DNA of 24,616 nt from JACRAR01 sp041674465 (GCA_041674465.1 JBAYVV010000050.1:1-24616); one strand, 5' to 3'. Numbered from the stretch's first letter, positions 15,222 to 22,735 are shown. Numbers and translations: made by a program. Notes: a model not told the origin generated them from the sequence alone.

Positions 15222-16255
15222 GATGGCGCTCCGTCGGCAGTGAGGCGCTTCGGTCGGAACCAGTCGTTCAGCGCCGGGGTCAGGATGTTCATGAGCATGA
15301 TCGCATAACAGATCCCTTCCGGGTAACCGCCCCAGTTGCGGATGATGCCGGTCAGCAAGCCGATGCCCAGGCCGAAGACAATCTGGCCGCGCGGCTGCGT
15401 CGGACTGGTCACGTAATCGGTCGCCATGAAGAACGCCCCGAGCCAGATTCCGCCTCCCAGCATGTAGATCATCGGGGCTGGCGAGAAGGGTGCCATCAAC
15501 GCGACGCCGACCAGGATGGAGAGCGGAATGTATAGCTTGATGATGCCCTTCCAGAGTAAAAAGGCCGCACCCAGCAGAATCATCAACACCGACACTTCGC
15601 CGATCGAGCCGGCACGCATGCCGAGGAAGAAGTCGAACCACAGTTGACCGCCATCGGGAACTGCCGCCAGCAGCTTTGCCAGCGCCTCCTGGCCGCCGAG
15701 CTTGATCTGCCCCAGGAATGTTGCGGCAGAGACGGCGTCTGCCTTGCCAAGCGCAGGCGTCAGCCAGCGCGTGGTCATCTCCACCGGGAAGGTGGCCATC
15801 ATCATGGCGCGGCCCACCAGCGCGACGTTGAAGATGTTGTAACCGAGCCCGCCGAATATCCCCTTGGTGAAAACCAGGGCCAGCATGCCGCCAATGAAAG
15901 GCATCCATACCGGGATGCCGGGCGGCAGGGTGTAAGCGAGCAGCAGTCCGGAACATACTGCCGATCCGTCAAGGATGGTCGAAGGGCTCTTGGCGATGCG
16001 GCAGACGGCATACTCTGCCAGGACGCAGCCGAGGATCGAGGACAGGGTGATGGCCAGCACTGCCCAGCCGAACACGGCCCAAGCCCAAAGCAAGGCGGGC
16101 AGCAGCGACAGGTTGACCATCCACATGATCTGGGCCGTGCTGCGGCCCGAGGCGATATGCGGGCCGCTGGATAAATGCAGGGTCGGCGCTGGGGCCGGCG
16201 TTGGGGCCGGCGCAGGTGTTGGCACCTGGGTCGGAGTAACTTCAGCTTCGCTCAC
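15218..16255 (-). CDS. rnfD: Rnf complex membrane flavoprotein subunit RnfD (covalent FMN)
   Basis: The 345-residue protein has multiple membrane helices and family blocks LDGSAVCSGLLLAYTLPP, FGGLGYNIFNVALVGRAMM and, at residues 176-179, S-A-A-T in DAVSAATFLG. The last matches the flavinylation site SQAT of E. coli RsxD, so Thr179 should carry FMN. The N-terminal 30 residues are a proline/alanine/threonine-rich tail (PTPAPAPTPAPAPT) not seen in E. coli RsxD. Translation starts at GTG, which overlaps the rnfC stop as GTGA; AGAGGAAA precedes it at normal distance. The C terminus has the usual TDYVTSPTQPRG...FGLGIGLLTGIIRNWGGYPEG block. Confidence 0.93.
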   Translation of the reverse strand: MSEAEVTPTQVPTPAPAPTPAPAPTLHLSSGPHIASGRSTAQIMWMVNLSLLPALLWAWAVFGWAVLAITLSSILGCVLAEYAVCRIAKSPSTILDGSAVCSGLLLAYTLPPGIPVWMPFIGGMLALVFTKGIFGGLGYNIFNVALVGRAMMMATFPVEMTTRWLTPALGKADAVSAATFLGQIKLGGQEALAKLLAAVPDGGQLWFDFFLGMRAGSIGEVSVLMILLGAAFLLWKGIIKLYIPLSILVGVALMAPFSPAPMIYMLGGGIWLGAFFMATDYVTSPTQPRGQIVFGLGIGLLTGIIRNWGGYPEGICYAIMLMNILTPALNDWFRPKRLTADGAPS

Positions 16256-17619
16256 TTGGATTTCCTCTCATGGCGACGGTAGGCAGCCTTGGCTACCTGC
16301 ATGAATTGCACCAGGGGCCGGTGGGACGGGCAACTCCATGAGCAGCAACCGCACTCGAAGCATTCCTTGACACCATACCGCTCGGTTTCCAGCGGGCGGC
16401 CGACCTCCATGTACTGCGATACGCGATTGGGCTCCAGGCCCATGGGACAGGCGTCGATGCATTCGCCACAGGAGATGCAGGGCTGGTAGTGGGTGATGCT
16501 GGTTTCCGCCGCCGTCAGGAAGAGCAGGCCGCTGGTGCCCTTGGTTACGGCAACGTCGAGGTCGGCGATGGTGCGGCCCATCATCGGGCCGCCGAGCAGG
16601 ATTTTCACCACATCGCCGTTGTAGCCGCCGCAATGCGCCAGGATGTCCTCAACCGAGGTGCCGATCGGCACCCGAAGATTCTTCGGCGTTTTGATACCCA
16701 GGCCGGATACGGTCAGCACGCGCTCGATGACCGGCTTGTTGTTGCGTATTGCGTCTAGGCAGGCAATCGCCGTGGCGACGTTTTGCACGACGATGCCGAC
16801 GTTCATCGGTAAGCCGCCCTTCGGCACCAGGCGACCGGTCAGGGATTGCACGAGCTGCTTTTCGGAGCCCTGCGGATAGCGGGTCTGGGTCACCACCACG
16901 GTCATCTTGACCGGCGGGTCCATTTTTTCCAGGCCCAGTTCGGCGATGGTCTGGCGCATCTTCTCGGCTGCGGGTTGCTTGTTGTCTTCGACGCCGATGA
17001 CGCAGTTCCTGACGCCGATGATCTTACTGATGAGCCAGGAGCCGAGCACAACCTTCTCGCTCTCCTCCAGCATTACCCGGTAGTCGCAGGTCAGGTAGGG
17101 TTCGCATTCCGAGCCGTTGATGACCAGGGTATCGACCTTGGCATCCTTGGGCAGGGTCAGCTTGCGGTAGGTGGGGAAGGCGGCGCCGCCGAGACCGACC
17201 ACACCGGCATCGCGGATGCGTTCGAGCATCTGCGCGATCGGCAACGCCTGCCAGCCGGCCTGCTCCGGAAACTGCGGATCATCCTCGGCCGGCTTGGCCT
17301 GGATGGTGATGATTGTGTCATAAACCAGTGAGGCGTGAGGTCCGCTCTGGACGCTCTTGATGATGCCGCTGACCGGTGCATGCAGCGAAACGCCGCCGCC
17401 GGGGACAGTCGCAATGATATCGCCGCGCTTGACCTTGGCGGCCTTGACCACCAGCGGCTCGGCCGACGGTCCCAGACTCTGACTGACTGGCAGGGACACG
17501 TTGGTCGGGACGAAATCCTCGATTGGCAGGTTCTCGGTGAGTTCCTTGTGCTCGTCGGGATGGATGCCCCCGCGCGAGAAGGTCGGCAGTGCTGATTTAC
17601 CCCAGCTGAAAAGGCTCAT
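16252..17619 (-). CDS. rnfC: Rnf complex NADH-binding subunit RnfC
   Basis: The 455-residue protein begins FSRGGIHPDEHKELT, the typical RnfC start, followed by a barrel-sandwich region (GVSLHAPVSGIIKSV). GLGGAAFPTYRKL is the glycine-rich flavin/NADH site shared with NuoF, and VINGSECEPYLTCDYRVM is the usual RnfC block. Near the C terminus are two ferredoxin-type motifs, CISCGECIDACPMGLEP and CFECGCCSWSCPSHRPLVQ, for two [4Fe-4S] clusters. RnfC exchanges electrons with NAD(H) on the cytoplasmic side. It is first of the rnf block, starts 17 bases after the apbE stop, and overlaps rnfD by 4 bases. Length and motifs are normal. Confidence 0.95.
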   Translation of the reverse strand: MSLFSWGKSALPTFSRGGIHPDEHKELTENLPIEDFVPTNVSLPVSQSLGPSAEPLVVKAAKVKRGDIIATVPGGGVSLHAPVSGIIKSVQSGPHASLVYDTIITIQAKPAEDDPQFPEQAGWQALPIAQMLERIRDAGVVGLGGAAFPTYRKLTLPKDAKVDTLVINGSECEPYLTCDYRVMLEESEKVVLGSWLISKIIGVRNCVIGVEDNKQPAAEKMRQTIAELGLEKMDPPVKMTVVVTQTRYPQGSEKQLVQSLTGRLVPKGGLPMNVGIVVQNVATAIACLDAIRNNKPVIERVLTVSGLGIKTPKNLRVPIGTSVEDILAHCGGYNGDVVKILLGGPMMGRTIADLDVAVTKGTSGLLFLTAAETSITHYQPCISCGECIDACPMGLEPNRVSQYMEVGRPLETERYGVKECFECGCCSWSCPSHRPLVQFMQVAKAAYRRHERKSK

Positions 17620-17636
17620 CCTTTATCACCCTTCTT

Positions 17637-18635
17637 TCAGGCCGACACCGAGGCGACAATGCCCTGCGGTGTGACGAATATCGCCTGCTCACCGCCGCCC
17701 GCCTTGAGAATCGCCTGACGCTTGTCCACCGGTGCCATCAGCATGGCGGCGGACAATCCGTCGGCGGCCATGCCGGTTTCGGCCACCACCGAGACGCTGG
17801 ACATGGCTGGCGCCGTGCCGCCGGTGCGGGTGTTGAAGATGTGGGTGAAGCGTCCCGCTTCGTCAAGAATGGTGCCGTAGCCGCCCGAAGTGGCGATGCA
17901 CTTGTCGACCACGTCGAGGCTGGTGATCGTTTCATTGCGGTCGGCCGGATTGGCGATGCCGATGCGCCAGGCCGAACCATCGGGCTTGGTCGACAAAACA
18001 CGCGGCTCACCCATGTCCACCAGCATGCGATCGAAGCCGTGCGCGCGCAACTGATCGGCGACGCGGTCGGTGATGTAGCCCTGGGCGCCGGCATTCAGGG
18101 TCAGGCCCATGCCCGGGCGGGCGAAGGCGATCTGCTTGGCAGCATGATCCACCTCGACCGAGCGCCAATCGACGAGCGCCAGAGCTGCATCTCGTGCTTG
18201 TTCAGAAGGACCGGCGGGATCGGGATTGGCGGCATTGAAATGCGAGTAATACAAATGCCAAAGCGGCTGCACCGTCGGATCGTAGACGCCGTCGCTGATT
18301 TTCGCCAGGAACAGCGCACGCTCGAGCATGGCGATCAGGTCGGCAGGCGCCTGTTCCAGCTTGCCCTGACGATTGAGCCGGGATATGGCGCTGTTGGTGC
18401 GATACACGCTGAAGATCGTTTCGAGGCGCCGCAACTCGGCCAGCGCCGAAGCGATGGCTTGCTGCGCGACAGCTTCATTGGTGTGGTAGAGCTGGATCGA
18501 GGCCGGCCCCCCGAGGGCGGTACCATCCCAGCGAACCAGCCGGGCCTGTGCGCCACCGGCTTTAAGCAGGAGCGGCAAACCGACAGCGGCGGCGGCAAAG
18601 GTGATGAAGCGGCGGCGAGAGACAGCGATGGGCAT
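17637..18635 (-). CDS. apbE: FAD:protein FMN transferase (ApbE/NosX-like) with Tat signal
   Basis: The 332-residue protein starts with a twin-arginine signal, S6-R-R-R-F-I followed by TFAAAAVGLPLLL and an AQA cleavage region. ApbE blocks are present: SVYRTNSAISRLN, DGVYDPTVQPLWHLY, GAQGYITDRVADQLRAHG, ATSGGYGT, HIFNTRTGG and AADGLSAAML with the likely metal-binding aspartate. ApbE moves FMN from FAD to threonines of RnfG and RnfD in the periplasm. Compared with the common ApbE pattern, AKG reads AQG, LGGD reads MGEP and DPRTG reads NTRTG; I recall similar variants in the Tat-exported NosX branch. The ATG at 18635 has GAGG 8 bases upstream; a longer frame would hide the Tat motif. It lies between fdx and rnfC on the same strand, which sets its role. 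Confidence 0.9.
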   Translation of the reverse strand: MPIAVSRRRFITFAAAAVGLPLLLKAGGAQARLVRWDGTALGGPASIQLYHTNEAVAQQAIASALAELRRLETIFSVYRTNSAISRLNRQGKLEQAPADLIAMLERALFLAKISDGVYDPTVQPLWHLYYSHFNAANPDPAGPSEQARDAALALVDWRSVEVDHAAKQIAFARPGMGLTLNAGAQGYITDRVADQLRAHGFDRMLVDMGEPRVLSTKPDGSAWRIGIANPADRNETITSLDVVDKCIATSGGYGTILDEAGRFTHIFNTRTGGTAPAMSSVSVVAETGMAADGLSAAMLMAPVDKRQAILKAGGGEQAIFVTPQGIVASVSA

Positions 18636-18717
18636 GATGGCAACCTCAACAAAATTTTCCCCGGATGGACCGGAGAAAGCGTGACTCCGTTTAACGAAAC
18701 AAAAACGACCCAATCAG

Positions 18718-18735
18718 GCTGAGTGGTCCCTCAGC
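18718..18735 (-). terminator. Hairpin in the fdx-apbE gap (possible attenuator)
   Basis: GCTGAG-(6-base loop)-CTCAGC begins 12 bases after the fdx stop codon on the minus strand. It is followed, after about 13 bases, by a TTTTT run. The distance is too long for a standard intrinsic terminator, but the 112-base gap is the largest inside the kor-fdx-apbE-rnf gene row. Partial termination here would give more korAB-fdx than rnf mRNA. Confidence 0.3.
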
Positions 18736-18747
18736 TCTTATCTTCCG

Positions 18748-18993
18748 CTAGGCAGTCAGGCGCAGGAATTTTTCCTTCAACTGATCCTTGCTTTCTGCGT
18801 GGTTGGGATCCGCGACGATGGAATCGACCGGGCATACCGCGACACACTGAGAGTCGTCGAAATGCCCGACGCACTCCGTGCACTTGGCAGGATCGATGAC
18901 GTAGATTTCGTCGCCCTGGGTGATGGCCTCATTCGGGCACTCCGGCTCGCACACGTCACAGTTGATGCAGTCCTCGGTGATCATCAATGCCAT
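18748..18993 (-). CDS. fdx: 2[4Fe-4S] ferredoxin (Allochromatium/YfhL type)
   Basis: The 81-residue protein has C9-x2-C12-x2-C15-x3-C19-P and C38-x2-C41-x8-C50-x3-C54-P, that is, two [4Fe-4S] sites with the extra loop between the second-site cysteines, and a C-terminal helix (KDQLKEKFLRL). This is the Allochromatium vinosum-type ferredoxin known for very low potentials. In Thauera and Azoarcus such a ferredoxin is the electron donor of benzoyl-CoA reductase. GAGGAG lies 7 bases before the ATG. The gene is 23 bases behind korB, so it should carry electrons from KorAB to benzoyl-CoA reductase and/or RnfB. Family is certain; partners are inferred. Confidence 0.93.
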   Translation of the reverse strand: MALMITEDCINCDVCEPECPNEAITQGDEIYVIDPAKCTECVGHFDDSQCVAVCPVDSIVADPNHAESKDQLKEKFLRLTA

Positions 18994-19016
18994 GGTTGTT
19001 CTCCTCGCAATTTAAT

Positions 19017-20048
19017 TTATTTAATGGTCCAGGTCTCGCCGCTGTTGAGCAATTTGCCGAGGTCGCCACGACCTCTGGCAGCGCGGGCGGATTCGGTCAG
19101 CTGCAGGCTGAGCGACTGATAGCTTGGCTTATCGACCGAGCGGAATACGCCGAACGGCATCGGGAAATCCGGTGCCTCGAACTGCCCGAGGGAAAATGCC
19201 AGGCCGCTATGCGCTGCGTTTTCGTTATGCACCAGGATGTCTGCGGTGGTGACGCCATTCTCTCCAATGGTCACCACTTCCGTGTCCATGCCGTTCAGGC
19301 GGATGCCCTTGTTGCGCTCCTTGCCGAAGATCAGTGGCTTGCCGTGTTCCAGCACCAGCCGCGTATCGTCCCGTGTGGCTTTGTCGGACAGCCGGTCGAA
19401 GGCGCCATCGTTGAACACCACGCAGTTCTGGAGGACCTCGACGAACGCTGTGCCTTCATGTTTGGCAGCCCGTTCCAATATGGTCGCCATCATTGCCTGA
19501 TCGCCGTCGATTGCCCGTGCCACAAAGGTGGCTCCGGCGCCCAAGGCCAGCGCAACAGGACTGAAAGGCCGGTCGATGTTGCCCAGCGGTGTGGTCTTGG
19601 TCTTCTTGCCCATTTCCGAAGTTGGTGAGTACTGGCCTTTGGTCAGGCCGTAAATGCGGTTGTTGAGCAGGATGATCTTGAGACCCATGTTGCGCCGTAT
19701 GGCATGGATGAAATGGTTGCCGCCGATGGCCAGCGCATCGCCATCACCGGTGACCACCCACACGGACAACTCGGGGCGAGCCAGTTTGAGGCCGCTGGCG
19801 ATGGCCGGCGCACGTCCATGGATGGTGTGCAGGCCGTACGTATTAACGTAGTAGGGAAAGCGGCTGGAACAGCCGATACCGGACACAAACGCGTAGTTTT
19901 CACGCGGGATGCCCAGCTTGGGCATCAGCTTCGTGATCTGGGAAAGGACGGCATAGTCGCCGCAGCCCGGACACCAACGGACATCCAGTCCGGACTCGAA
20001 GTCCTTTTTGGTCAGATTCTGAATGGTAGTTTCTGCAGTCATGTTCAT
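19017..20048 (-). CDS. korB: 2-oxoglutarate:ferredoxin oxidoreductase beta subunit (TPP-binding)
   Basis: The roughly 343-residue protein holds the thiamine diphosphate site: VRWCPGCGDYAVLSQI near the N terminus, then VTGDGDALAIGGNHFIHAIRRN and the Mg/TPP-closing ILLNNRIYGLTKGQYSPTS. With KorA it converts 2-oxoglutarate and CoA to succinyl-CoA and CO2, reducing ferredoxin. The start has three ATG codons in a row (20054, 20051, 20048); GAGG sits 2, 5 and 8 bases before them, so the third was chosen, though the second is possible. It lies directly behind korA and 23 bases before fdx. Other 2-oxoacid substrates cannot be excluded from sequence alone, but the ferredoxin and rnf context and precedent in Azoarcus evansii favour 2-oxoglutarate. 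Confidence 0.9.
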   Translation of the reverse strand: MNMTAETTIQNLTKKDFESGLDVRWCPGCGDYAVLSQITKLMPKLGIPRENYAFVSGIGCSSRFPYYVNTYGLHTIHGRAPAIASGLKLARPELSVWVVTGDGDALAIGGNHFIHAIRRNMGLKIILLNNRIYGLTKGQYSPTSEMGKKTKTTPLGNIDRPFSPVALALGAGATFVARAIDGDQAMMATILERAAKHEGTAFVEVLQNCVVFNDGAFDRLSDKATRDDTRLVLEHGKPLIFGKERNKGIRLNGMDTEVVTIGENGVTTADILVHNENAAHSGLAFSLGQFEAPDFPMPFGVFRSVDKPSYQSLSLQLTESARAARGRGDLGKLLNSGETWTIK

Positions 20049-20058
20049 CATCATTTCC

Positions 20059-21900
20059 TCAGCACAATTCCAGGATGCGGTCGTAAATTTCGGTAACCCT
20101 GAGAGGCTTACCCTGCACTTTATTCAACTGGATCACGTCGCGCAGGTAGCGTTCGCGTAGCAGCCGCGAGAGTTGTCCCAGATTGGTTTCGGGAACCAGT
20201 ATCTTCTTGTAGCGGCCGATGATGTCGCCGAGATCGGAAGGCAGCGGATTGAGATGGCGCAAATGGACGAAGGCCACCGACTTACCCGCCGCATTGGCTT
20301 TTTGCCAGGCTGAAGCGAGTGAGCCATAGGTGCTGCCCCAGCCTATCATCAGCAGTTCGCCCTGCGCCGGTCCTTCGACCTTCAAGGGCGGAAAGTCCTT
20401 GGCGATGCCGGCCACTTTTGCGGCACGCGTTTCGCACATGAGTTGATGATTGAGCGGCTCTGACGAGATGTTTCCGGTCAGAGCATCTTTCTCCAGACCG
20501 CCGATGCGATGCTCCATGCCGGGCGTGCCAGGCCGAACCCAGGCGCGCGCCAGATTCTCGTCGCGGGCGTAGGGCTTGAAGTCCTTTGGGTCGGTGCGAT
20601 ACTTGACCTCCATTTTCGGCAGGCTGGCCACATCGGGAATCAGCCAGGGTTCTGTGGCTTGGCCAATACCGCCTTCGGTCAGCAGGATGACCGGCGTCAT
20701 GTATTTGACTGCGATGCGGCAAGCTTCGAGTGTTGCATCGAAGCAATCGGCCGGAGAGTTGGCAGCGATCACCGGAATCGGACATTCGCCGTTGCGGCCA
20801 TACACTGCCTGCAGCAAATCGGATTGCTCGGTCTTGGTCGGGATGCCCGTGCAGGGACCGGCGCGCTGGACGTCGACGATCACCATCGGAATTTCCAGGA
20901 TGGTCGCAAGTCCCATCGCCTCCGTCTTGAGTGCCATGCCGGGTCCGGAGGTCGTCGTCAGACCCAGTGAGCCGCCATAGGCGGCGCCGATGGTCGAGCA
21001 AATACCGGCGATTTCGTCTTCCGCCTGGAACGAGGTCACGTTGTAATGTTTGAGGCCCGAGAGTTCCTGCAGGATCTCGGTCGCCGGCGTGATGGGATAG
21101 GAGCCGATGAACAGCGGCACCCCGGAAAGCTCTGAAGCCGCGACGAAACCGAGCGCAGTCGCCGTGTTGCCGGAGATGCTGCGGTACTTGCCCGGCTTGA
21201 CCGCCGATTCGCGCATCTGGTACGAGACAGCGAACATCTCGGTGGCTTCGGCGTAAGCGTAGCCTGCGCGGAAAGCCGCGATGTTGGCGGCGGCGATTTG
21301 CGGCTTCTTGGCGAACTTCTTCTCGATATCGCCGATTTCCTTATCCACCGGGCGGTTGTAGAGGCACATCATCAGCCCCAGCGAGAAGTAGTTCTTGCAC
21401 ATGCCCACTTCTTTCTTGCCCAGACCCGAATCCTGCAAGGCACCCGCAGTCAGGGTGGAGATGTCGATCGGATAGAGGCGGTAGCCTTGCAGGCTGCCAT
21501 CGGTGAGCGGATTGCTTTCGTACTTGGCTTTTTCCAGGTTGCCCGGAGTAAAGGCGCTACTGTTGACGATGAGGATTCCCCCGCGCTTGACGTCGGGCAG
21601 GTTGGTCTTGAGTGCAGCGGGGTTCATCGCCACCAGAACGTCTGGCGCATCGCCGGAAGTGAACACCTGGCCGGAGGAATATTGAATCTGATAGCCGGAG
21701 ACGCCATACAGCGTGCCGGTCGGGGCGCGGATTTCCGACGGGTAATCGGGGTGAGTGACGAAACCGTGACCGGCTTTGGCGACCGCCTTGGAAAACTCGG
21801 TGCCGGTGAGTTGCATGCCATCGCCGGAGTCTCCGACGAAGCGGATGACGACACTTTCGAGCTCCTCGATCGGACGTGCTGTTACGGGTGCATTGGACAT
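20059..21900 (-). CDS. korA: 2-oxoglutarate:ferredoxin oxidoreductase alpha subunit (fused gamma-alpha)
   Basis: The 613-residue protein is a fusion: residues 1 to about 200 are the gamma domain (VIRFVGDSGDGMQLTG, HPDYPSEIRAPTGTLYGVSGYQI), and the remainder is the alpha domain (FIGSYPITPATEILQEL, GLTTTSGPGMALKTEAMGLA, LLMIGWGSTYGSL). It pairs with KorB in the two-subunit type of 2-oxoacid:ferredoxin oxidoreductase. The ATG at 21900 has no convincing ribosome-binding site upstream. It is the first gene of the long minus-strand row korA-korB-fdx-apbE-rnfCDGEAB, and a perfect FNR-type site lies 127 bases upstream of its start. Anaerobic induction is therefore likely. The fold is certain; the exact 2-oxoacid is inferred. 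Confidence 0.92.
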   Translation of the reverse strand: MSNAPVTARPIEELESVVIRFVGDSGDGMQLTGTEFSKAVAKAGHGFVTHPDYPSEIRAPTGTLYGVSGYQIQYSSGQVFTSGDAPDVLVAMNPAALKTNLPDVKRGGILIVNSSAFTPGNLEKAKYESNPLTDGSLQGYRLYPIDISTLTAGALQDSGLGKKEVGMCKNYFSLGLMMCLYNRPVDKEIGDIEKKFAKKPQIAAANIAAFRAGYAYAEATEMFAVSYQMRESAVKPGKYRSISGNTATALGFVAASELSGVPLFIGSYPITPATEILQELSGLKHYNVTSFQAEDEIAGICSTIGAAYGGSLGLTTTSGPGMALKTEAMGLATILEIPMVIVDVQRAGPCTGIPTKTEQSDLLQAVYGRNGECPIPVIAANSPADCFDATLEACRIAVKYMTPVILLTEGGIGQATEPWLIPDVASLPKMEVKYRTDPKDFKPYARDENLARAWVRPGTPGMEHRIGGLEKDALTGNISSEPLNHQLMCETRAAKVAGIAKDFPPLKVEGPAQGELLMIGWGSTYGSLASAWQKANAAGKSVAFVHLRHLNPLPSDLGDIIGRYKKILVPETNLGQLSRLLRERYLRDVIQLNKVQGKPLRVTEIYDRILELC

Positions 21901-21998
21901 GTTTTTCGCTTTCGCTATTGGTTAGTTGCCGTAATTATTCCCAAGAACACGCTCAAAGATGAACGCATTCAGCAAATACGCTACTTGGGATACGTGCA

Positions 21999-22040
21999 AT
22001 GATCGCCGTTTAGGGCAATAGTGCTGTTGATCAGGATCAA
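21999..22040 (-). promoter_or_regulatory. FNR/CRP-family activated promoter of korA
   Basis: TTGATCAGGATCAA at 22027-22040 is a perfect dyad matching the FNR/Anr/AcpR consensus TTGAT-N4-ATCAA. Reading the minus strand, 22 bases follow and then GATCAT at 21999-22004, which matches the -10 consensus at 4 of 6 positions. This puts the site centre near -41.5, the classical position for FNR class II activation, with a start of transcription near 21992 and a leader of about 90 bases before korA. AcpR, an FNR homologue, is known to drive anaerobic benzoate genes in Azoarcus. The site is seen directly; its use is inferred. Confidence 0.75.
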
Positions 22041-22100
22041 ATACTGCCAATAATCTCCTTCAGACACCGGCATCTCGGCTTAGCATATTGTCTGCGGCTA

Positions 22101-22106
22101 TATAAT
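22101..22106 (+). promoter_or_regulatory. -10 element of the promoter for the ferritin-like gene
   Basis: TATAAT matches the sigma-70 -10 consensus exactly and lies 70 bases before the ferritin-like start codon. No good -35 hexamer is visible 17 bases upstream, which suggests an activated promoter. The FNR-type site would then be centred near -80, outside the class II position but within the range of class I sites. The rest of the 275-base divergent region (21901-22175) shows nothing else recognisable. Confidence 0.45.
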
Positions 22107-22175
22107 GTTTCAGGTTGGCCACTTTTTGTAAGATTGAATTCCACCATTTAGTTAACCCCTGTCCTCTAGGAAAAG

Positions 22176-22697
22176 ATGATGACTCAACTGGATTTTTCAA
22201 AACTGAATCTGCAGGATGCACTCGATTTGGCCGTGCTGATCGAAAAGGAAGCGGAGGAGCGTTACCACTGGTTTGTAGACCTTCTGGGAGAGCGCTATAC
22301 CGGCGACGCAGCGGATTTCTTTGCCATGATGGCCAGAAATGAGCAGCGTCACGGGGAGGAACTTGCTACACGCAGACGTGCGTTATTCGGCGACGCCCCG
22401 GCGCGGGTCACGGCGGACATGATCGAGGATGTCGAAGCGCCGGATAGCGGAAAGCCGAGAGCCAACATGTCTCCGCGACACGCCATGGAAGTGGCGATGG
22501 AGTCCGAAATCAAGGCCTACGAATTTTTTGACAAGGCCTTGCCCGGCATCAAGGACAGTTCAGTACGCAAGCTTTTCGAGGAACTCCGCGACGAAGAAAC
22601 CGAGCATCAGAATCTTTTGAAAGAGCAAATGGCGAAATATCCGGATACGATGGCCCCGGATGTAGACCCGGATGACGTCGATACGCCTGCGATGTAA
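22176..22697 (+). CDS. Ferritin-like diiron protein (rubrerythrin family, no rubredoxin domain)
   Basis: The 173-residue protein is a predicted four-helix bundle with two ExxH motifs, E56-Q-R-H59 and E141-T-E-H144, plus acidic residues in EKEAEERYHWF (23-33) and ESEIKAYEFF (109-118) that complete a diiron site. It ends in an acidic tail (PDVDPDDVDTPAM) and lacks the C-terminal rubredoxin domain of classical rubrerythrin. Relatives reduce peroxide or handle iron. An AGGA lies 4 bases before the first ATG and 7 before a second ATG at 22179, either of which could be used. It is transcribed away from korA from a shared region with an FNR-type site, so a role in protecting oxygen-sensitive iron-sulfur enzymes is plausible. 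Confidence 0.85.
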   Translation: MMTQLDFSKLNLQDALDLAVLIEKEAEERYHWFVDLLGERYTGDAADFFAMMARNEQRHGEELATRRRALFGDAPARVTADMIEDVEAPDSGKPRANMSPRHAMEVAMESEIKAYEFFDKALPGIKDSSVRKLFEELRDEETEHQNLLKEQMAKYPDTMAPDVDPDDVDTPAM

Positions 22698-22709
22698 CAA
22701 ATTTCCACT

Positions 22710-22735
22710 GGTCCGACAGACTTGACTGCCGGACC
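22710..22735. terminator. Hairpin between convergent ferritin-like gene and korC-like gene
   Basis: GGTCCG-A-CAG / CTG-C-CGGACC forms a 9-pair stem with one mismatch around a 6-base loop, 12 bases after the ferritin-like stop, in the 66-base gap between two convergent genes. It has no adjacent T run in either direction, so it is only a candidate bidirectional transcript end. Confidence 0.4.

Noticed and set aside
14328..15956. Extended frame giving a 542-residue RnfG
   Set aside because: The upstream part is the shifted frame of rnfD; the ATG at 15221 overlapping the rnfD stop gives a normal RnfG N terminus with its membrane helix.
15947..16000. RnfD block DGSAVCSGLLLA has Ser where many homologues have Thr, suggesting loss of the flavin site
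   Set aside because: The covalent FMN threonine is in the later S-x-A-T block (E. coli SQAT); here it is intact as SAAT with Thr179, so flavinylation should be possible.
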